Assembly (NCBI GenBank): GCA_004558035.1
Contig: SFEJ01000022.1
Coordinates: 1-38,600 of the forward strand
DNA length: 38,600 nt
Direction of reading: 5' to 3'
Source of the DNA: Opitutia bacterium
Lineage (GTDB): Bacteria > Verrucomicrobiota > Verrucomicrobiae > Opitutales > UBA953
A program made the position numbers and the translations under genes. Shown piece after piece: positions 1 to 8,322 of this stretch. The notes beneath the pieces were generated by a model. The model had not been told where the DNA came from and searched no databases. It saw only the letters and a program-made list of their open reading frames with translations. Numbering within the stretch: position 1 is the stretch's first letter; each line of letters begins with the position of its first letter.

Positions 1-2184
1 GGAACGGGCACGGTTCGCGTTGACGCCGCGAATCTCACGACGACCGCCGCGCTGACGCTCGGCGAGAACGTCATCCTCGATTTGGGAAGCATTTCCGCTG
101 AGACGACTAAAACTATCTCGGGCACGGGAACGGTGAAGGTCGCCACTGGCTCAAATTTTAAAGGGGTTTCGCTCGGCGCAGGCTTTACGGGAACGATTGA
201 GCATTCCGGAAATATCGATGCGCACACCTTCGCCGATAATCAGTATGCGAAGTACGTGCTTTCCTCCGGCAAGATGTGGAGCGGGGCCACGCTCATTAAT
301 ATCTCGAACGATATTTGTTTCGCGAATTATCAGATTGGCAACAACGACGAGAGCACTACCAACGTCAATTTCACGGGCGCGCTGACTCAGGCAGATGGAA
401 CGACGCTGACTATCGGCGGAAATGCCAGTACTATCGCCACATTCAGCGGCACGGCGAATCTTTCACGAGTCACTCTGTCTGCGGGCACGCTGACGATTTC
501 CGGCGACGGCGCGAAGAGCATCACGACTCTGACGCAGAATGCGGGAACGCTGACGATCGGCGGCACGGCGGACATCACGACTCTGAATCAGTCTGCGGGG
601 ACGCTGACGATTTCCGGCGACGCCGCGAAGAGCGTCACGAATCTGACTCTCTCCGGCACAGGAATGAGCGTTTCCGGCAATCTCGCCGTCGCAAGAGAGA
701 TTTCGGTCTGCAAGGGGGCGACTGTCACGCAGAGCGCGGGCACGGTTTCCGCCACGCGTTTAGTCCTTAACGACAGCAATGACAAGGTCGCGAGTTTTTA
801 CACTCTGACGGGCGGTGTGCTCAACATCACCGGGACGGACAGAACCGGAGGTGTGACTGAGCAAAGCACGAAGGCCAACGCCGTTCTTATAGGTCATTGG
901 CCTGACGATACGAGGACGAGCAAGTTGACTGTCTCCGGGGGCACGTTGAATGTGACGGAGGGTTTCACCGTCATTTCTTGGGACAGCGCGGGAACGCTTG
1001 AAGTCTCCGGCGGCACGGCGAATCTTTACGGTGTTTCCCTGAACACGTTCCGTAGAAATGCGGCGAACGTCACGCTTTCTTCCGGACGTCTGAATCTCGG
1101 CGCGGGCGGGCTGACTTACGGAAGCGGAACCTACGGAACGACCAATAAAACCGTGACGCTTTCGGGCGGCACGCTCGGCGCGTTGACCGACTGGTCGTCG
1201 GACGTCGCCATGAGCCTCTCCGGAAACGTGACGATCGACACGACGAAGCAGGTCGTCGGCGCGGACGGCGCTTCCGCGAACGCCGAAGGGAACGTCGGGG
1301 CGTCGATCACGCTCGCCGGAGCTCTCTCCGGAGACGGCGCTTCGCTGACGAAAACCGGCGCGGGAACGCTGACGCTGCGCGGGAACAACACGTTTACGGG
1401 CGGAACCGTGATCGAGGCGGGAACGGTCGTCGCGGCGCACGCGTCTGCGCTCGGCACGACGAAGGGCGTCGAGGTGCAGAGCGGCGCGACGCTGAATCTC
1501 GGCACGGACGCCGTGACGGTCGCCGGACTTTCCGGCGCGGGCTCGGTCGGCCTCGCCGACGGCACGACGAGCTCGACGCTGACGGTGAACGGCGGCGGCG
1601 TATTCACGGGAACGTTGACAAGCGTTTCTTTGGTCAAGCAGGGAGCGGAAACGTTGGAACTTTCGGGAACGAATATGTTGTATTCGTTGACGCACGATGA
1701 CGGTAGATGGACCACCACTTATCAGACGATCTCCGCGGAAAGCGGGACGTTGCGCATCGTCACGAATAATCAGGCGATGACTTCTGCGGGCGCGACGACG
1801 GTCGCCAGCGGCGCGGCGTTGGAAGTTTCCGTTTCCGACAGCGTCCCCGTTTTGTTGACTTCCGTCTCCATCAGCGAAGGCGGCAAGCTCATCATCGACT
1901 TGTCGAATTACGCGTCGGCGACGGAGACGTTCGCGTTGGATCTCATCACGACATCCGCCTTGCTGTACAACGGAGAAGATTTCGCGTCAGACTGCACGAG
2001 CCTCCTCGGAAATGCGGTCGAGCTGAAAGGCTGGACGCAGACGGGCTGGGCGGAATCGCTCGCTTACGACGGTTCGAAGCTTTCGTTGACGATGACGATT
2101 CCGGAGCCGTCGGTGTTCGGGCTGTTGGCAGGTCTCGGGGCGCTCGCGCTCGCGGGAACGCGCCGACGCCGGAAGAAAGCTTAA
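1..2184 (+). CDS. PEP-CTERM surface protein with autotransporter-type beta-strand repeats (5' end outside window)
   Basis: The reading frame is open from base 1, so the gene starts upstream; a TTG at 82 lies inside the frame and is not a credible start. The visible 727 residues are rich in Gly, Thr, Ser and Ala with the alternating pattern of a long beta-helix. A classic autotransporter-associated strand repeat, LTKTGAGTLTLRGNNTFTGG, lies around residues 450-470. The C-terminus is a PEP-CTERM tail: IPEPS, a hydrophobic helix (FGLLAGLGALALAG) and a basic end (TRRRRKKA). In known systems this tail is handled by an exosortase, so the protein is probably exported and retained at, or released from, the cell surface. 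No beta-barrel translocator is visible. Three short repeats sit at 481-654. The combination is common in Verrucomicrobiota (established knowledge); ligand and role are unknown. Confidence 0.85.
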   Translation, partial: GTGTVRVDAANLTTTAALTLGENVILDLGSISAETTKTISGTGTVKVATGSNFKGVSLGAGFTGTIEHSGNIDAHTFADNQYAKYVLSSGKMWSGATLINISNDICFANYQIGNNDESTTNVNFTGALTQADGTTLTIGGNASTIATFSGTANLSRVTLSAGTLTISGDGAKSITTLTQNAGTLTIGGTADITTLNQSAGTLTISGDAAKSVTNLTLSGTGMSVSGNLAVAREISVCKGATVTQSAGTVSATRLVLNDSNDKVASFYTLTGGVLNITGTDRTGGVTEQSTKANAVLIGHWPDDTRTSKLTVSGGTLNVTEGFTVISWDSAGTLEVSGGTANLYGVSLNTFRRNAANVTLSSGRLNLGAGGLTYGSGTYGTTNKTVTLSGGTLGALTDWSSDVAMSLSGNVTIDTTKQVVGADGASANAEGNVGASITLAGALSGDGASLTKTGAGTLTLRGNNTFTGGTVIEAGTVVAAHASALGTTKGVEVQSGATLNLGTDAVTVAGLSGAGSVGLADGTTSSTLTVNGGGVFTGTLTSVSLVKQGAETLELSGTNMLYSLTHDDGRWTTTYQTISAESGTLRIVTNNQAMTSAGATTVASGAALEVSVSDSVPVLLTSVSISEGGKLIIDLSNYASATETFALDLITTSALLYNGEDFASDCTSLLGNAVELKGWTQTGWAESLAYDGSKLSLTMTIPEPSVFGLLAGLGALALAGTRRRRKKA
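481..654 (+). repeat. Three tandem 54-60 bp coding repeats in the surface protein
   Basis: Three consecutive units encode AGTLTISGDGAKSITTLTQN (481-540), AGTLTIGGTADITTLNQS (541-594) and AGTLTISGDAAKSVTNLTLS (595-654). The first and third are almost identical in DNA over their first 30 bases. Each unit starts with an Ala-Gly-Thr codon triplet, and in the middle unit this triplet is exactly the abundant motif GCGGGAACG. The units look like successive rungs of a beta-helix. Confidence 0.75.
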
Positions 2185-2208
2185 AAAGTTTAGGAGTGGA
2201 GGAGTTTA

Positions 2209-2247
2209 GGAGTTTAAAAGGTAATTACTTTAAACCTTTTCGACTCC
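2209..2247 (+). terminator. Imperfect AT-rich hairpin downstream of the surface protein gene
   Basis: GGAGTTTAAAAGG (2209-2221) pairs with CCTTTTCGACTCC (2235-2247) with two mismatches, followed by a T-rich stretch. It begins 24 bases after the stop codon. It may be a weak terminator or part of the repeated AT-rich intergenic material seen elsewhere in the window. Confidence 0.4.
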
Positions 2248-2297
2248 TCGACTTTTTCTCATCCATTTTTTTCATAGTGTGTGTTAGTTAGTGTGTG

Positions 2298-2332
2298 CGT
2301 CCCCGGGGAGAAATCCTCGGGGACGTTTTTTT
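2298..2332 (+). terminator. Rho-independent terminator
   Basis: CGTCCCCGGGG (2298-2308) pairs with CCTCGGGGACG (2315-2325) with a single G-T wobble around a 6-base loop, followed by seven T. This is the best terminator downstream of the PEP-CTERM gene, 114 bases after its stop. Confidence 0.85.
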
Positions 2333-2852
2333 GTGCGCCTTGGGAGCGGAGACGTCCGCGTCTCCGTCGCGGCGGCGCGCGAAAAGGAACAGGGATTTCG
2401 GGGATTTTAAGGGATTGGATTCACTCCCGCGGGAACGCGCGCCGCGAGACGTCGAACGTTTCGGGCGGTTGCGCCTTTCAGGCGCGGCGCATGTGCGGGA
2501 TTTGCTCCAAGCGCGCGCTTCGCGTCGCGCATGGGGTTACGTTTGTTTCGCCCCGTCGAGGCGGTGAAGTTTCCGTTCGCGGTTTTTCGCAGGGCAAGCG
2601 GGATGCTTACCCCCTCCGTTCCCCTGTTTCTTCGTTCCTCTGTGTTAAAGAGCTTAAAGCTTAATGGTTAAAGCTTAAAGGGAAGTTTGCGTTCGCGGAT
2701 TCCGAAAAGCGACAAGTAAGCGAAGCGTGGGGCCATGTCGCTTCCCCTCTAAAAACCTTCCTTTGGCTTCGCGGTTTTTCTTTGCGTCTTCGAGGGAGAA
2801 AAATTTCCGTGACCGGCTTGCGTGTTTTTCGCGTCCGAAAAATCGGGCGCGC
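2333..2852. other. Gene-free interval with mosaic intergenic repeat copy 1
   Basis: No frame here has credible coding character. The interval carries modules that recur, in the same order but inverted, at 11748-12077. One is at 2395-2429 (core GGGGATTTTAAGGGATT), a second at 2611-2648 (CGTTCCTCTG followed by TTAA), and a third at 2755-2792 (CTTCGCGG followed by CTTTGCG). It also contains a perfect 8-bp hairpin, CGGAGACG/CGTCTCCG, at 2347-2366 and an AT-rich AGCTTAAAG repeat at 2649-2680. The latter is related in reverse to 38440-38470. Confidence 0.6.
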
Positions 2853-3629
2853 TCAGTCGCGTTTCTTGGGCTTGCGGCCGCGGCGTTTCTTCTCGGGCTT
2901 GATCGGCATGTCCTCTTCGTCGTCGTCCTCGCCGTCGAAGTCGTCGGCGTCCGCGTCGTCGTCGTCGCCCCAGTTCGCGCCTTCGCCGCCTTCGAGATCC
3001 TTGTCGTCGATTTCGGCGATGTCCTTGACGGCGGAGAAATCCTCTTCGCTCTTGGCCTTGAGCTTTTCTTCGTTGTCGTCGGTGCCGCTGATTTCGAATC
3101 CGTCGGGAACGAACTCGAGAATGTCGATGATTTCGCGGAAGAGGTGCGTGGCGCGGCCTTCCATGAACGCCTGCGTCTGCGCGTCGCGGATCTGCTCTTC
3201 AAGTTCGGTCGTGGTGAATTTCTGCTCGAACTCGATCTTGTCGTTCAGATAATTCACGCGCAGCTTGGTGATGTGCGCGAGGAAGTCGGCGTAAACGGAG
3301 CTGTTTTCGTCGAGCGTGTCGGGCAGCGCGAAGAGCTCTTCGTCCGTGTCGAAGAAGGTTTCGTTGACGCGGACGAGGCGCGCGGTCTTGTCCGGATTGA
3401 TTTTCTGAAGCTGGAAAGGAATGAAGGCGTTTTCGACAATGTCGGTCGAGAGCCCGTAGTCGCGCATCCCGTCGAGCAGGTCGAGGATGTAGCTCATCTG
3501 TCGCGGATCGATGATGGAGAGCGAGTCGATGTCCCACTGCACGGGAATGCTGAGCTCCTTCACCCACCAGTTCATGTCGTCGCCGAAGCGGATTTCGCAC
3601 CAGGTCAGTTGAGGCGTGTCGTTTTTCAT
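2853..3629 (-). CDS. Unknown acidic protein with basic AT-hook-like tail
   Basis: The protein is 258 residues, starting at MKNDTPQLTW. The frame stays open far upstream, but the upstream part overlaps the Pal terminator and the Pal gene, so the ATG at 3629 is chosen. The N-terminal 160 or so residues look globular, with many hydrophobic positions (WWVKELSIPVQWDIDSLSII). A strongly acidic stretch follows (DDDDADADDFDGEDDDEED), and the last 15 residues are basic (KPEKKRRGRKPKKRD). The RGRKP core resembles an AT-hook, so nucleic-acid contact is possible (inference). I do not recognise the family. The gene lies downstream of pal on the same strand but is separated from it by a terminator, so it probably has its own promoter. 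There is no signal peptide. Confidence 0.75.
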   Translation of the reverse strand: MKNDTPQLTWCEIRFGDDMNWWVKELSIPVQWDIDSLSIIDPRQMSYILDLLDGMRDYGLSTDIVENAFIPFQLQKINPDKTARLVRVNETFFDTDEELFALPDTLDENSSVYADFLAHITKLRVNYLNDKIEFEQKFTTTELEEQIRDAQTQAFMEGRATHLFREIIDILEFVPDGFEISGTDDNEEKLKAKSEEDFSAVKDIAEIDDKDLEGGEGANWGDDDDADADDFDGEDDDEEDMPIKPEKKRRGRKPKKRD

Positions 3630-3647
3630 AGGAAAATTTTTCGTGTC

Positions 3648-3680
3648 AAAAAAACTCCGGAACGCGAGCGTGCCGGAGTT
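3648..3680 (-). terminator. Rho-independent terminator of the Pal gene
   Basis: On the minus strand AACTCCGG (3680-3673) pairs with CCGGAGTT (3660-3653), followed by seven T (the A-run at 3648-3654). It starts 17 bases after the stop of the Pal-like gene and separates it from the acidic-protein gene. Confidence 0.85.
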
Positions 3681-3697
3681 CGTTTTTCGGGAGCGGT

Positions 3698-4258
3698 TCA
3701 GTTCGCGGCGTTGCCGTCCACGACGACGACTTTGCGGTCTTCGCGCACTTCGTCCTTCGTGCCGGCCTGGCGCGCGAACTGCTCGCCCATCGCCTGAATC
3801 TGCGCGGACTGCGCGCCGCCGATCTTGTTCAGGTAGGCCTTGACGGCGTTGGCGCGCTTGTCGGAGAGCGCCAGGTTGTAGTCCGCGGTGCCGAAGTAGT
3901 CGGAGTAGCCGACGATGTAGATGCCGTTCCCGCGGGTCTTGTCCGCGATCGCGTCGAGCTGCGCGCGCGCGTCGGCGTCCACGGAGAACTTGTCGAAGCC
4001 GAAATAAATCGTGCACAGCTTCGCTTCTTCGGGAATGGAGTTGGTCGCGAACCATTCGGCCGCCTTTTCATCGACGGAACGGGCGTCCGCGTCGGTGAGC
4101 TGATCGCCGGAAACGTCGTCGGATTCGACGGCGGAAATTTCGTTCTGACCGCCGAGCGGAGCCTTGCGGGCGTTCGCGCCGTCGGTCGGGCCGCGGCTGG
4201 GCGTGCAACCGACCGCGAGGGCGGCGAGGAGAATGAGTGCGAAACTGACGTTTTTCAT
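3698..4258 (-). CDS. pal: Pal/OmpA-family peptidoglycan-associated lipoprotein
   Basis: The 186-residue lipoprotein starts MKNVSFALILLAALAVGC; Cys18 is the expected lipidation site of a type II signal peptide. After a linker rich in Asp and Ser, an OmpA_C domain covers roughly residues 85-170: the IYFGFDKFSVD strand, then GYSDYFGTADYNLALSDKRA. The Asp and Arg that bind diaminopimelate in this family are present in YSD and DKRA, although the usual GHTD is GYSD. The protein should sit in the outer membrane and hold it to peptidoglycan. No tol genes are nearby, so it could be another OmpA-like lipoprotein rather than true Pal. The gene follows priA on the same strand with a 77-base gap and ends in its own terminator. 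Confidence 0.88.
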   Translation of the reverse strand: MKNVSFALILLAALAVGCTPSRGPTDGANARKAPLGGQNEISAVESDDVSGDQLTDADARSVDEKAAEWFATNSIPEEAKLCTIYFGFDKFSVDADARAQLDAIADKTRGNGIYIVGYSDYFGTADYNLALSDKRANAVKAYLNKIGGAQSAQIQAMGEQFARQAGTKDEVREDRKVVVVDGNAAN

Positions 4259-4335
4259 GATGCGGAAATGAAATGTTAAAGCCCGTGTTCCCGCAAGCGA
4301 AAAAGGGGCAGGGCGGGGCGGAAACGCGCGGTCGC

Positions 4336-6624
4336 TCAGTTCACGTCGGCGGGATCGACGTCGAGGAGGTCGATTACGTCGGCGTCGCGCGGGAACGCCG
4401 CGCGCAGGCGGGAAATCGCGCCGACGACCGCGGGAACGCGCGCGCAGAAATACCACAGATGAAAGCGGAAATTGTCCTGAATCTTTTCCGTGGGGCAGGG
4501 CGCGGGACCGCGGATTTCGACGAGCCCCGGCGCGTTTTTCTCGAAGAACTCCGTCCACGCCAGCGCCGCCGCCTCGACGCGGTCGCGGTCGGTCCCGCGG
4601 AAGACGTGGCGGATGAGGTGGCGCTCCGGCGGGTAGTGGAATTCGCGGCGGCGCTCCAGCTCGTCTTCGAGAAATTCGTCGAATTCGGCGCGCTTCGCGA
4701 ACTGAATCGGCGGCGCGCTCGGCGTGAAGGTCTGCACGAGCACTTCGCCGTCGAGCTGCCCGCGTCCGGCGCGTCCGGCGACCTGGACGAGCAGCTGAAA
4801 CGTGCGCTCCGCGGCGCGGAAGTCGGGCACGTGCAGCGAGAGATCCGCGTCGAGAATGCCCGCGAGCGTGACGCGCGGGAAGTCCAGCCCCTTCGCGATC
4901 ATCTGCGTGCCGAGCAGCACGTCGATTTCGCCCGCGCGGAAGCGTTCGAGAATCGAGCGGAACTCGTTTTTCTTCGCCATCGTGTCGGCGTCGAGCCGGA
5001 CGACGCGCGCTTCCGGGAAACGCTGCGCGAGAATCTCCTCCGCGCGCTGCGTGCCGAAGCCGCGCTTGCGCACGTTTTCGGAGCCGCACGCGGGGCAGCG
5101 CGACGGCGCGGATTCCGTGTGGTCGCAGAGGTGGCAGCGCAGCGTGTTGTCCTCGCGGTGAAAGGTGAGCGCGCTCGAACAGTGCGGGCACTCGACGACG
5201 TTCCCGCAGTCCGGGCAGATCAGCGCGCGGGAATAGCCGCGGCGGTTGAGAAAGAGAATGCACTGCTCGTGCCCGGCGAGGCGCTCGGCGATCGCGTCGA
5301 GCATCGGCCGCGAGAACGTCGTCTGCCCCTGCATGTGCAGGATTTCGCGGCGCATGTCGATGACGCGCATCGGCGGGAACGGGCGGTCGTCCACGCGCTT
5401 CAGAATGCGGTTCAGCACGTATTTTCCGACGCGCGCGTTGTAGAAGCTTTCCAGCGAGGGCGTCGCCGAACCGAGCACGCAGACGGCGCCGAGCAGGTGC
5501 GCGCGATAGACGGCGACGTCGCGCCCGTGGTAGAACGGCGTTTCGCCCTGCTTGAACGAAGGCTCGTGCTCCTCGTCCACGACGATGAGCCGCAGATCGC
5601 GCAGCGGCGCGAAGATCGCCGAGCGCGCGCCGACGAGCACGCGGGCGTTCCCGCGCGCCATGTCCATCCACGCGTCGAAGCGCTCGCCCGCGGAAAGATT
5701 GCTGTGCCAGACGACGATCCGCGTCCCGCAGTCGGCGAGGCGGGAACGCAGCCGCTCCACCGTCTGCGGCGTCAGCGCGACTTCGGGCACGAGAAAGATC
5801 GCGCTTCCGCCGGACGCGAGCGTCTTGCGGATCGCGCCGACGTAAACCTCCGTCTTGCCGGAGCCCGTCACGCCGTGCAGCAGGTGCGCGCGGAATTTTC
5901 CCGCGTCGAGGCTGGCGGAAATCGAATCGAGCGCCGCCTGCTGTTCCGCGTTGAGCACGACGTCGCGCCGCGCGGGAACGCCCGCGCCGATGTCCGCGTA
6001 GGCGAGCCGCGACACGGGAACGGCGCTCTCCCGCGCGACGCCGGAAAGCAGCAGCGCGTTCACGACCGCGGCGGAAAACGGGAGCGTGCCGCGCGGCGCG
6101 GCGCCGCGTTCCCGCAGAAATTCGTAGAGCTCCGCCTGCTTTTTCGCTCGCCTCTTCAGCGCCGCGAGCGCGTCCGCGTCGAGCTCGCGCGCAAGCGAAA
6201 CTGTGCGCTCGAGCACCGGACGCACGCCCTGGCGCACCGCCGCGGGGAGCATCGTGAGCAGCACGGAATTGAGCGGCGCCGCGTAGTAGCCGGCGATCCA
6301 TTCGCAGAGCTTTATCGCGTCGGGCGCGAGCACGGGAATGTCGTAGAGCAGCTCCGAAATCGCGCGGATCTTCTTCGCGAAGGCCGGATCCGGCGCGACG
6401 TCGGTCTCCCAGACGAGCCCGAGCGTCGTGCGCGAACCGAGCGGAATCCGCACGAGCGAGCCGAGCGCCGTCCTGCCCGCGAGTTCCGCGGGAACGGCGT
6501 AGGCGTAGGCGCGCCCGCCGCCGTCGAAAGGCATCACGCGGACGCAGCGCGGCGCGTCCGCCGCGGGCTTTTCCTTCGCGGGAACGTCTTTCGAGAACGC
6601 GTTCGCGGGAAAGAGCTCATTCAT
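4336..6624 (-). CDS. priA: Primosomal protein N' (PriA replication-restart helicase)
   Basis: The protein is 762 residues, full length for PriA. The N-terminal DNA-binding region covers about residues 25-220. Walker A GVTGSGKT is at 251-258 and the DEEH box at 350-353. Eight zinc-binding cysteines are at 470, 473, 479, 482, 497, 500, 510 and 513, in the arrangement typical of PriA. The later helicase motifs (LGTQMIAKGLDFPRVTLAG, QVAGRAGRG) follow. PriA recognises stalled forks and reloads the replicative helicase. The start at 6624 abuts the divergent zinc-ribbon gene by about 106 bases. Eleven copies of the CGGGAACG motif lie inside the gene, in both orientations. Long open frames on the opposite strand are composition artefacts. 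Confidence 0.97.
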   Translation of the reverse strand: MNELFPANAFSKDVPAKEKPAADAPRCVRVMPFDGGGRAYAYAVPAELAGRTALGSLVRIPLGSRTTLGLVWETDVAPDPAFAKKIRAISELLYDIPVLAPDAIKLCEWIAGYYAAPLNSVLLTMLPAAVRQGVRPVLERTVSLARELDADALAALKRRAKKQAELYEFLRERGAAPRGTLPFSAAVVNALLLSGVARESAVPVSRLAYADIGAGVPARRDVVLNAEQQAALDSISASLDAGKFRAHLLHGVTGSGKTEVYVGAIRKTLASGGSAIFLVPEVALTPQTVERLRSRLADCGTRIVVWHSNLSAGERFDAWMDMARGNARVLVGARSAIFAPLRDLRLIVVDEEHEPSFKQGETPFYHGRDVAVYRAHLLGAVCVLGSATPSLESFYNARVGKYVLNRILKRVDDRPFPPMRVIDMRREILHMQGQTTFSRPMLDAIAERLAGHEQCILFLNRRGYSRALICPDCGNVVECPHCSSALTFHREDNTLRCHLCDHTESAPSRCPACGSENVRKRGFGTQRAEEILAQRFPEARVVRLDADTMAKKNEFRSILERFRAGEIDVLLGTQMIAKGLDFPRVTLAGILDADLSLHVPDFRAAERTFQLLVQVAGRAGRGQLDGEVLVQTFTPSAPPIQFAKRAEFDEFLEDELERRREFHYPPERHLIRHVFRGTDRDRVEAAALAWTEFFEKNAPGLVEIRGPAPCPTEKIQDNFRFHLWYFCARVPAVVGAISRLRAAFPRDADVIDLLDVDPADVN

Positions 6625-6730
6625 GCTCGCGAACGCTAAAAATTTCCCCGCGGAAAGTAAAAATCAAAATCGCCGGAGAAGGCGCCGAAAAATTTTGCCG
6701 AAACGGCGGCGAAGGCTCACAATCCGCTTC

Positions 6731-7372
6731 ATGATTGTCCATTGCCCCAAATGCAAGGCGGAATACGACGCCGGCCCCGATTATTTCGGAAAAATCTTCC
6801 GTTGCCGCTGCGGCGAGGAAGTGTCCGTTCCCGTGCCGCCGACGCCCGCGAAGGCGCCGGCGAAACCCGAGCCCGCGAGAGCTCCGGCTTCCGCGAAACC
6901 GGCGACGCCCGCGAAACCGGCGTCCACGCCTCGCCCCGCGGCGCCGAAACCCGCCGTCGCCTCCGCCGCCGCGAAACGCGTTCCCGCCGCCAAGACTGCT
7001 GGGCCCGCTCCCGCGAAGCCCGCCGCGAAGCCGGCGACTGCCGAACCTGCGAAGGAAGGCAAGGCGAACGCGCCCGCCGCCGCGAAGGCCGAGCCGACCG
7101 TTTACGCCGTGTGGGCGAAGGCCGCCTGCGTCGTCGGAATCGTGTTCGAGGTCTTCAACACGCTCGCCTGGATCGGCGTGTTCTGGCTGACGCCGCCGCC
7201 GAATCCCGCGCCGCTCGCGCTCGGCGCGTCGGGCGCGGCGGGCATCTTTTTTCTGCTCGCGTGGAGCGTGACGACGGCGCTGATTCTGCTCGGCTTCGCC
7301 GCGTTGGCGGCGATTTTCCGCACGGCGGACGCCGCGTGCCGCGCCTCGGGCTCGCGTCCGCTGCTGATGTGA
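6731..7372 (+). CDS. Zinc-ribbon protein with Ala/Pro/Lys linker and two membrane segments
   Basis: The frame is open from 6623, but the ATG at 6731 starts directly at the domain (MIVHCPKCKAEYDAG) and leaves room for a promoter facing priA. Of 213 residues, the first 30 or so form an MJ0042-like zinc ribbon with CPKC and a second CRC pair. About 90 residues of low-complexity Pro-Ala-Lys linker follow, then two hydrophobic segments (about 128-150 and 160-195). This layout, a cytosolic ribbon tethered to the membrane, is frequent in PVC and myxobacterial genomes. The function is unknown and the transmembrane part matches no family I recognise. Confidence 0.75.
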   Translation: MIVHCPKCKAEYDAGPDYFGKIFRCRCGEEVSVPVPPTPAKAPAKPEPARAPASAKPATPAKPASTPRPAAPKPAVASAAAKRVPAAKTAGPAPAKPAAKPATAEPAKEGKANAPAAAKAEPTVYAVWAKAACVVGIVFEVFNTLAWIGVFWLTPPPNPAPLALGASGAAGIFFLLAWSVTTALILLGFAALAAIFRTADAACRASGSRPLLM

Positions 7373-7477
7373 AGGCGCGCGGCGCGGGAACGGAGAACGC
7401 GATTTCGAAGGGCGCAGGGCGTCTTCGCGCAGACTTTTCTTTTCCGAGGCGCGAAAAAGCGTTAAGCTCTCCGCATA

Positions 7478-8260
7478 ATGTTCGGCATAACAAAAACACA
7501 GGATCCCCAGTACTGCGTCATCGGGCTGGGCGTTTTCGGGCGACATCTCTGCCGCCATCTGGCGAGCCTTTCCGCGCAGGTGCTGGCGATCGACTGCCGC
7601 GAGGAGAACGTCGCCGCCGTCAAGGATTACGCGTCGGCCGCGATCGAGTTGGACTTCAACAATCTCGCGCGCTTCGGGAACTATTCGCTGGAGAACATGG
7701 ACGCCGTCTTCATCGCGATCGGCGACGATTTCGAGGCGTCGATGACGCTCACCGCCCGCATGCAGGAGCTGAAGGTGAAGAAGCTGATCGTGCGCGTGCT
7801 TTCGCCGATGCACGAACACCTGCTCAATCTCCTCGGCGTGGACCGCATCGTCGTGCCCGAAGAATTCGCGGCGCGCGGGCTCGCGCATTCCATCATGATG
7901 CGCGGCGCGGTGGACGGCTACGACCTCGGCGACGGGCACATCATCGTCGAGGCGGAGACGCCGAACGGCCTTGTCGGCAGAACGCTGCGCGAGGCGACCG
8001 AAAAATTCCGCAGAAACAGCATTCTGCTCGTCACCATCAAACGGCGCAGAGAGAAGCCGGAGAAGCGCGAGCCGCACGACGAGACCGTCCCGGACCGCGA
8101 CGTCCGCATCGAGGATCGTGCCCGCCGGACGCTCGGCGTGCCGAAGCAGGCCGACCGCTTCGAGAAGAGCGACGTGCTTGTGCTCTTCGGCGAAGAGACC
8201 AATCTCCGCGAATTTCTCGACGAGCTCGCCCGCGAGGCTCCCGCCGAGCCCGCGCCGTGA
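7478..8260 (+). CDS. ktrA: K+ uptake regulatory subunit, RCK domain protein (KtrA/TrkA type)
   Basis: The protein is 260 residues. An N-terminal Rossmann fold (RCK_N) carries the nucleotide motif GLGVFG at about 16-21 and the acidic residue of AID ending strand 2. A C-terminal RCK_C/TrkA_C half starts near GDGHIIVEAETPNGLVGRTL, followed by a charged insertion and a final strand (KSDVLVLFGEETNLREF). Such proteins form rings that gate KtrB/TrkH channels in response to ATP/ADP or NAD(H). No channel subunit is adjacent, so the partner must be encoded elsewhere. No copy of the CGGGAACG motif falls in the gene, unlike most neighbours. Confidence 0.9.
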   Translation: MFGITKTQDPQYCVIGLGVFGRHLCRHLASLSAQVLAIDCREENVAAVKDYASAAIELDFNNLARFGNYSLENMDAVFIAIGDDFEASMTLTARMQELKVKKLIVRVLSPMHEHLLNLLGVDRIVVPEEFAARGLAHSIMMRGAVDGYDLGDGHIIVEAETPNGLVGRTLREATEKFRRNSILLVTIKRRREKPEKREPHDETVPDRDVRIEDRARRTLGVPKQADRFEKSDVLVLFGEETNLREFLDELAREAPAEPAP

Positions 8261-8322
8261 CGCCCGGTCGCGCCGCCGCCGAACCCCTTCCCGCCCCGAA
8301 AAAACTCCCCGCTTTCGCCGTC

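Noticed and set aside
82..84. TTG as start of the surface protein
   Set aside because: The frame is open to base 1 with the same repeat-like sequence (GTGTVRVDAANL), so the gene begins upstream.
2281..2664. Open frames of 127 and 90 codons in the gap after the surface protein
   Set aside because: They overlap a terminator and repeat modules; the peptide similarity to a frame at 12 kb comes from the shared intergenic repeat, not from a gene.
4273..6639. A 788-codon open frame on the plus strand opposite priA
   Set aside because: It is Arg/Ala/Glu-rich with no domain and mirrors the GC-rich codon bias of priA, which has complete helicase and zinc motifs.
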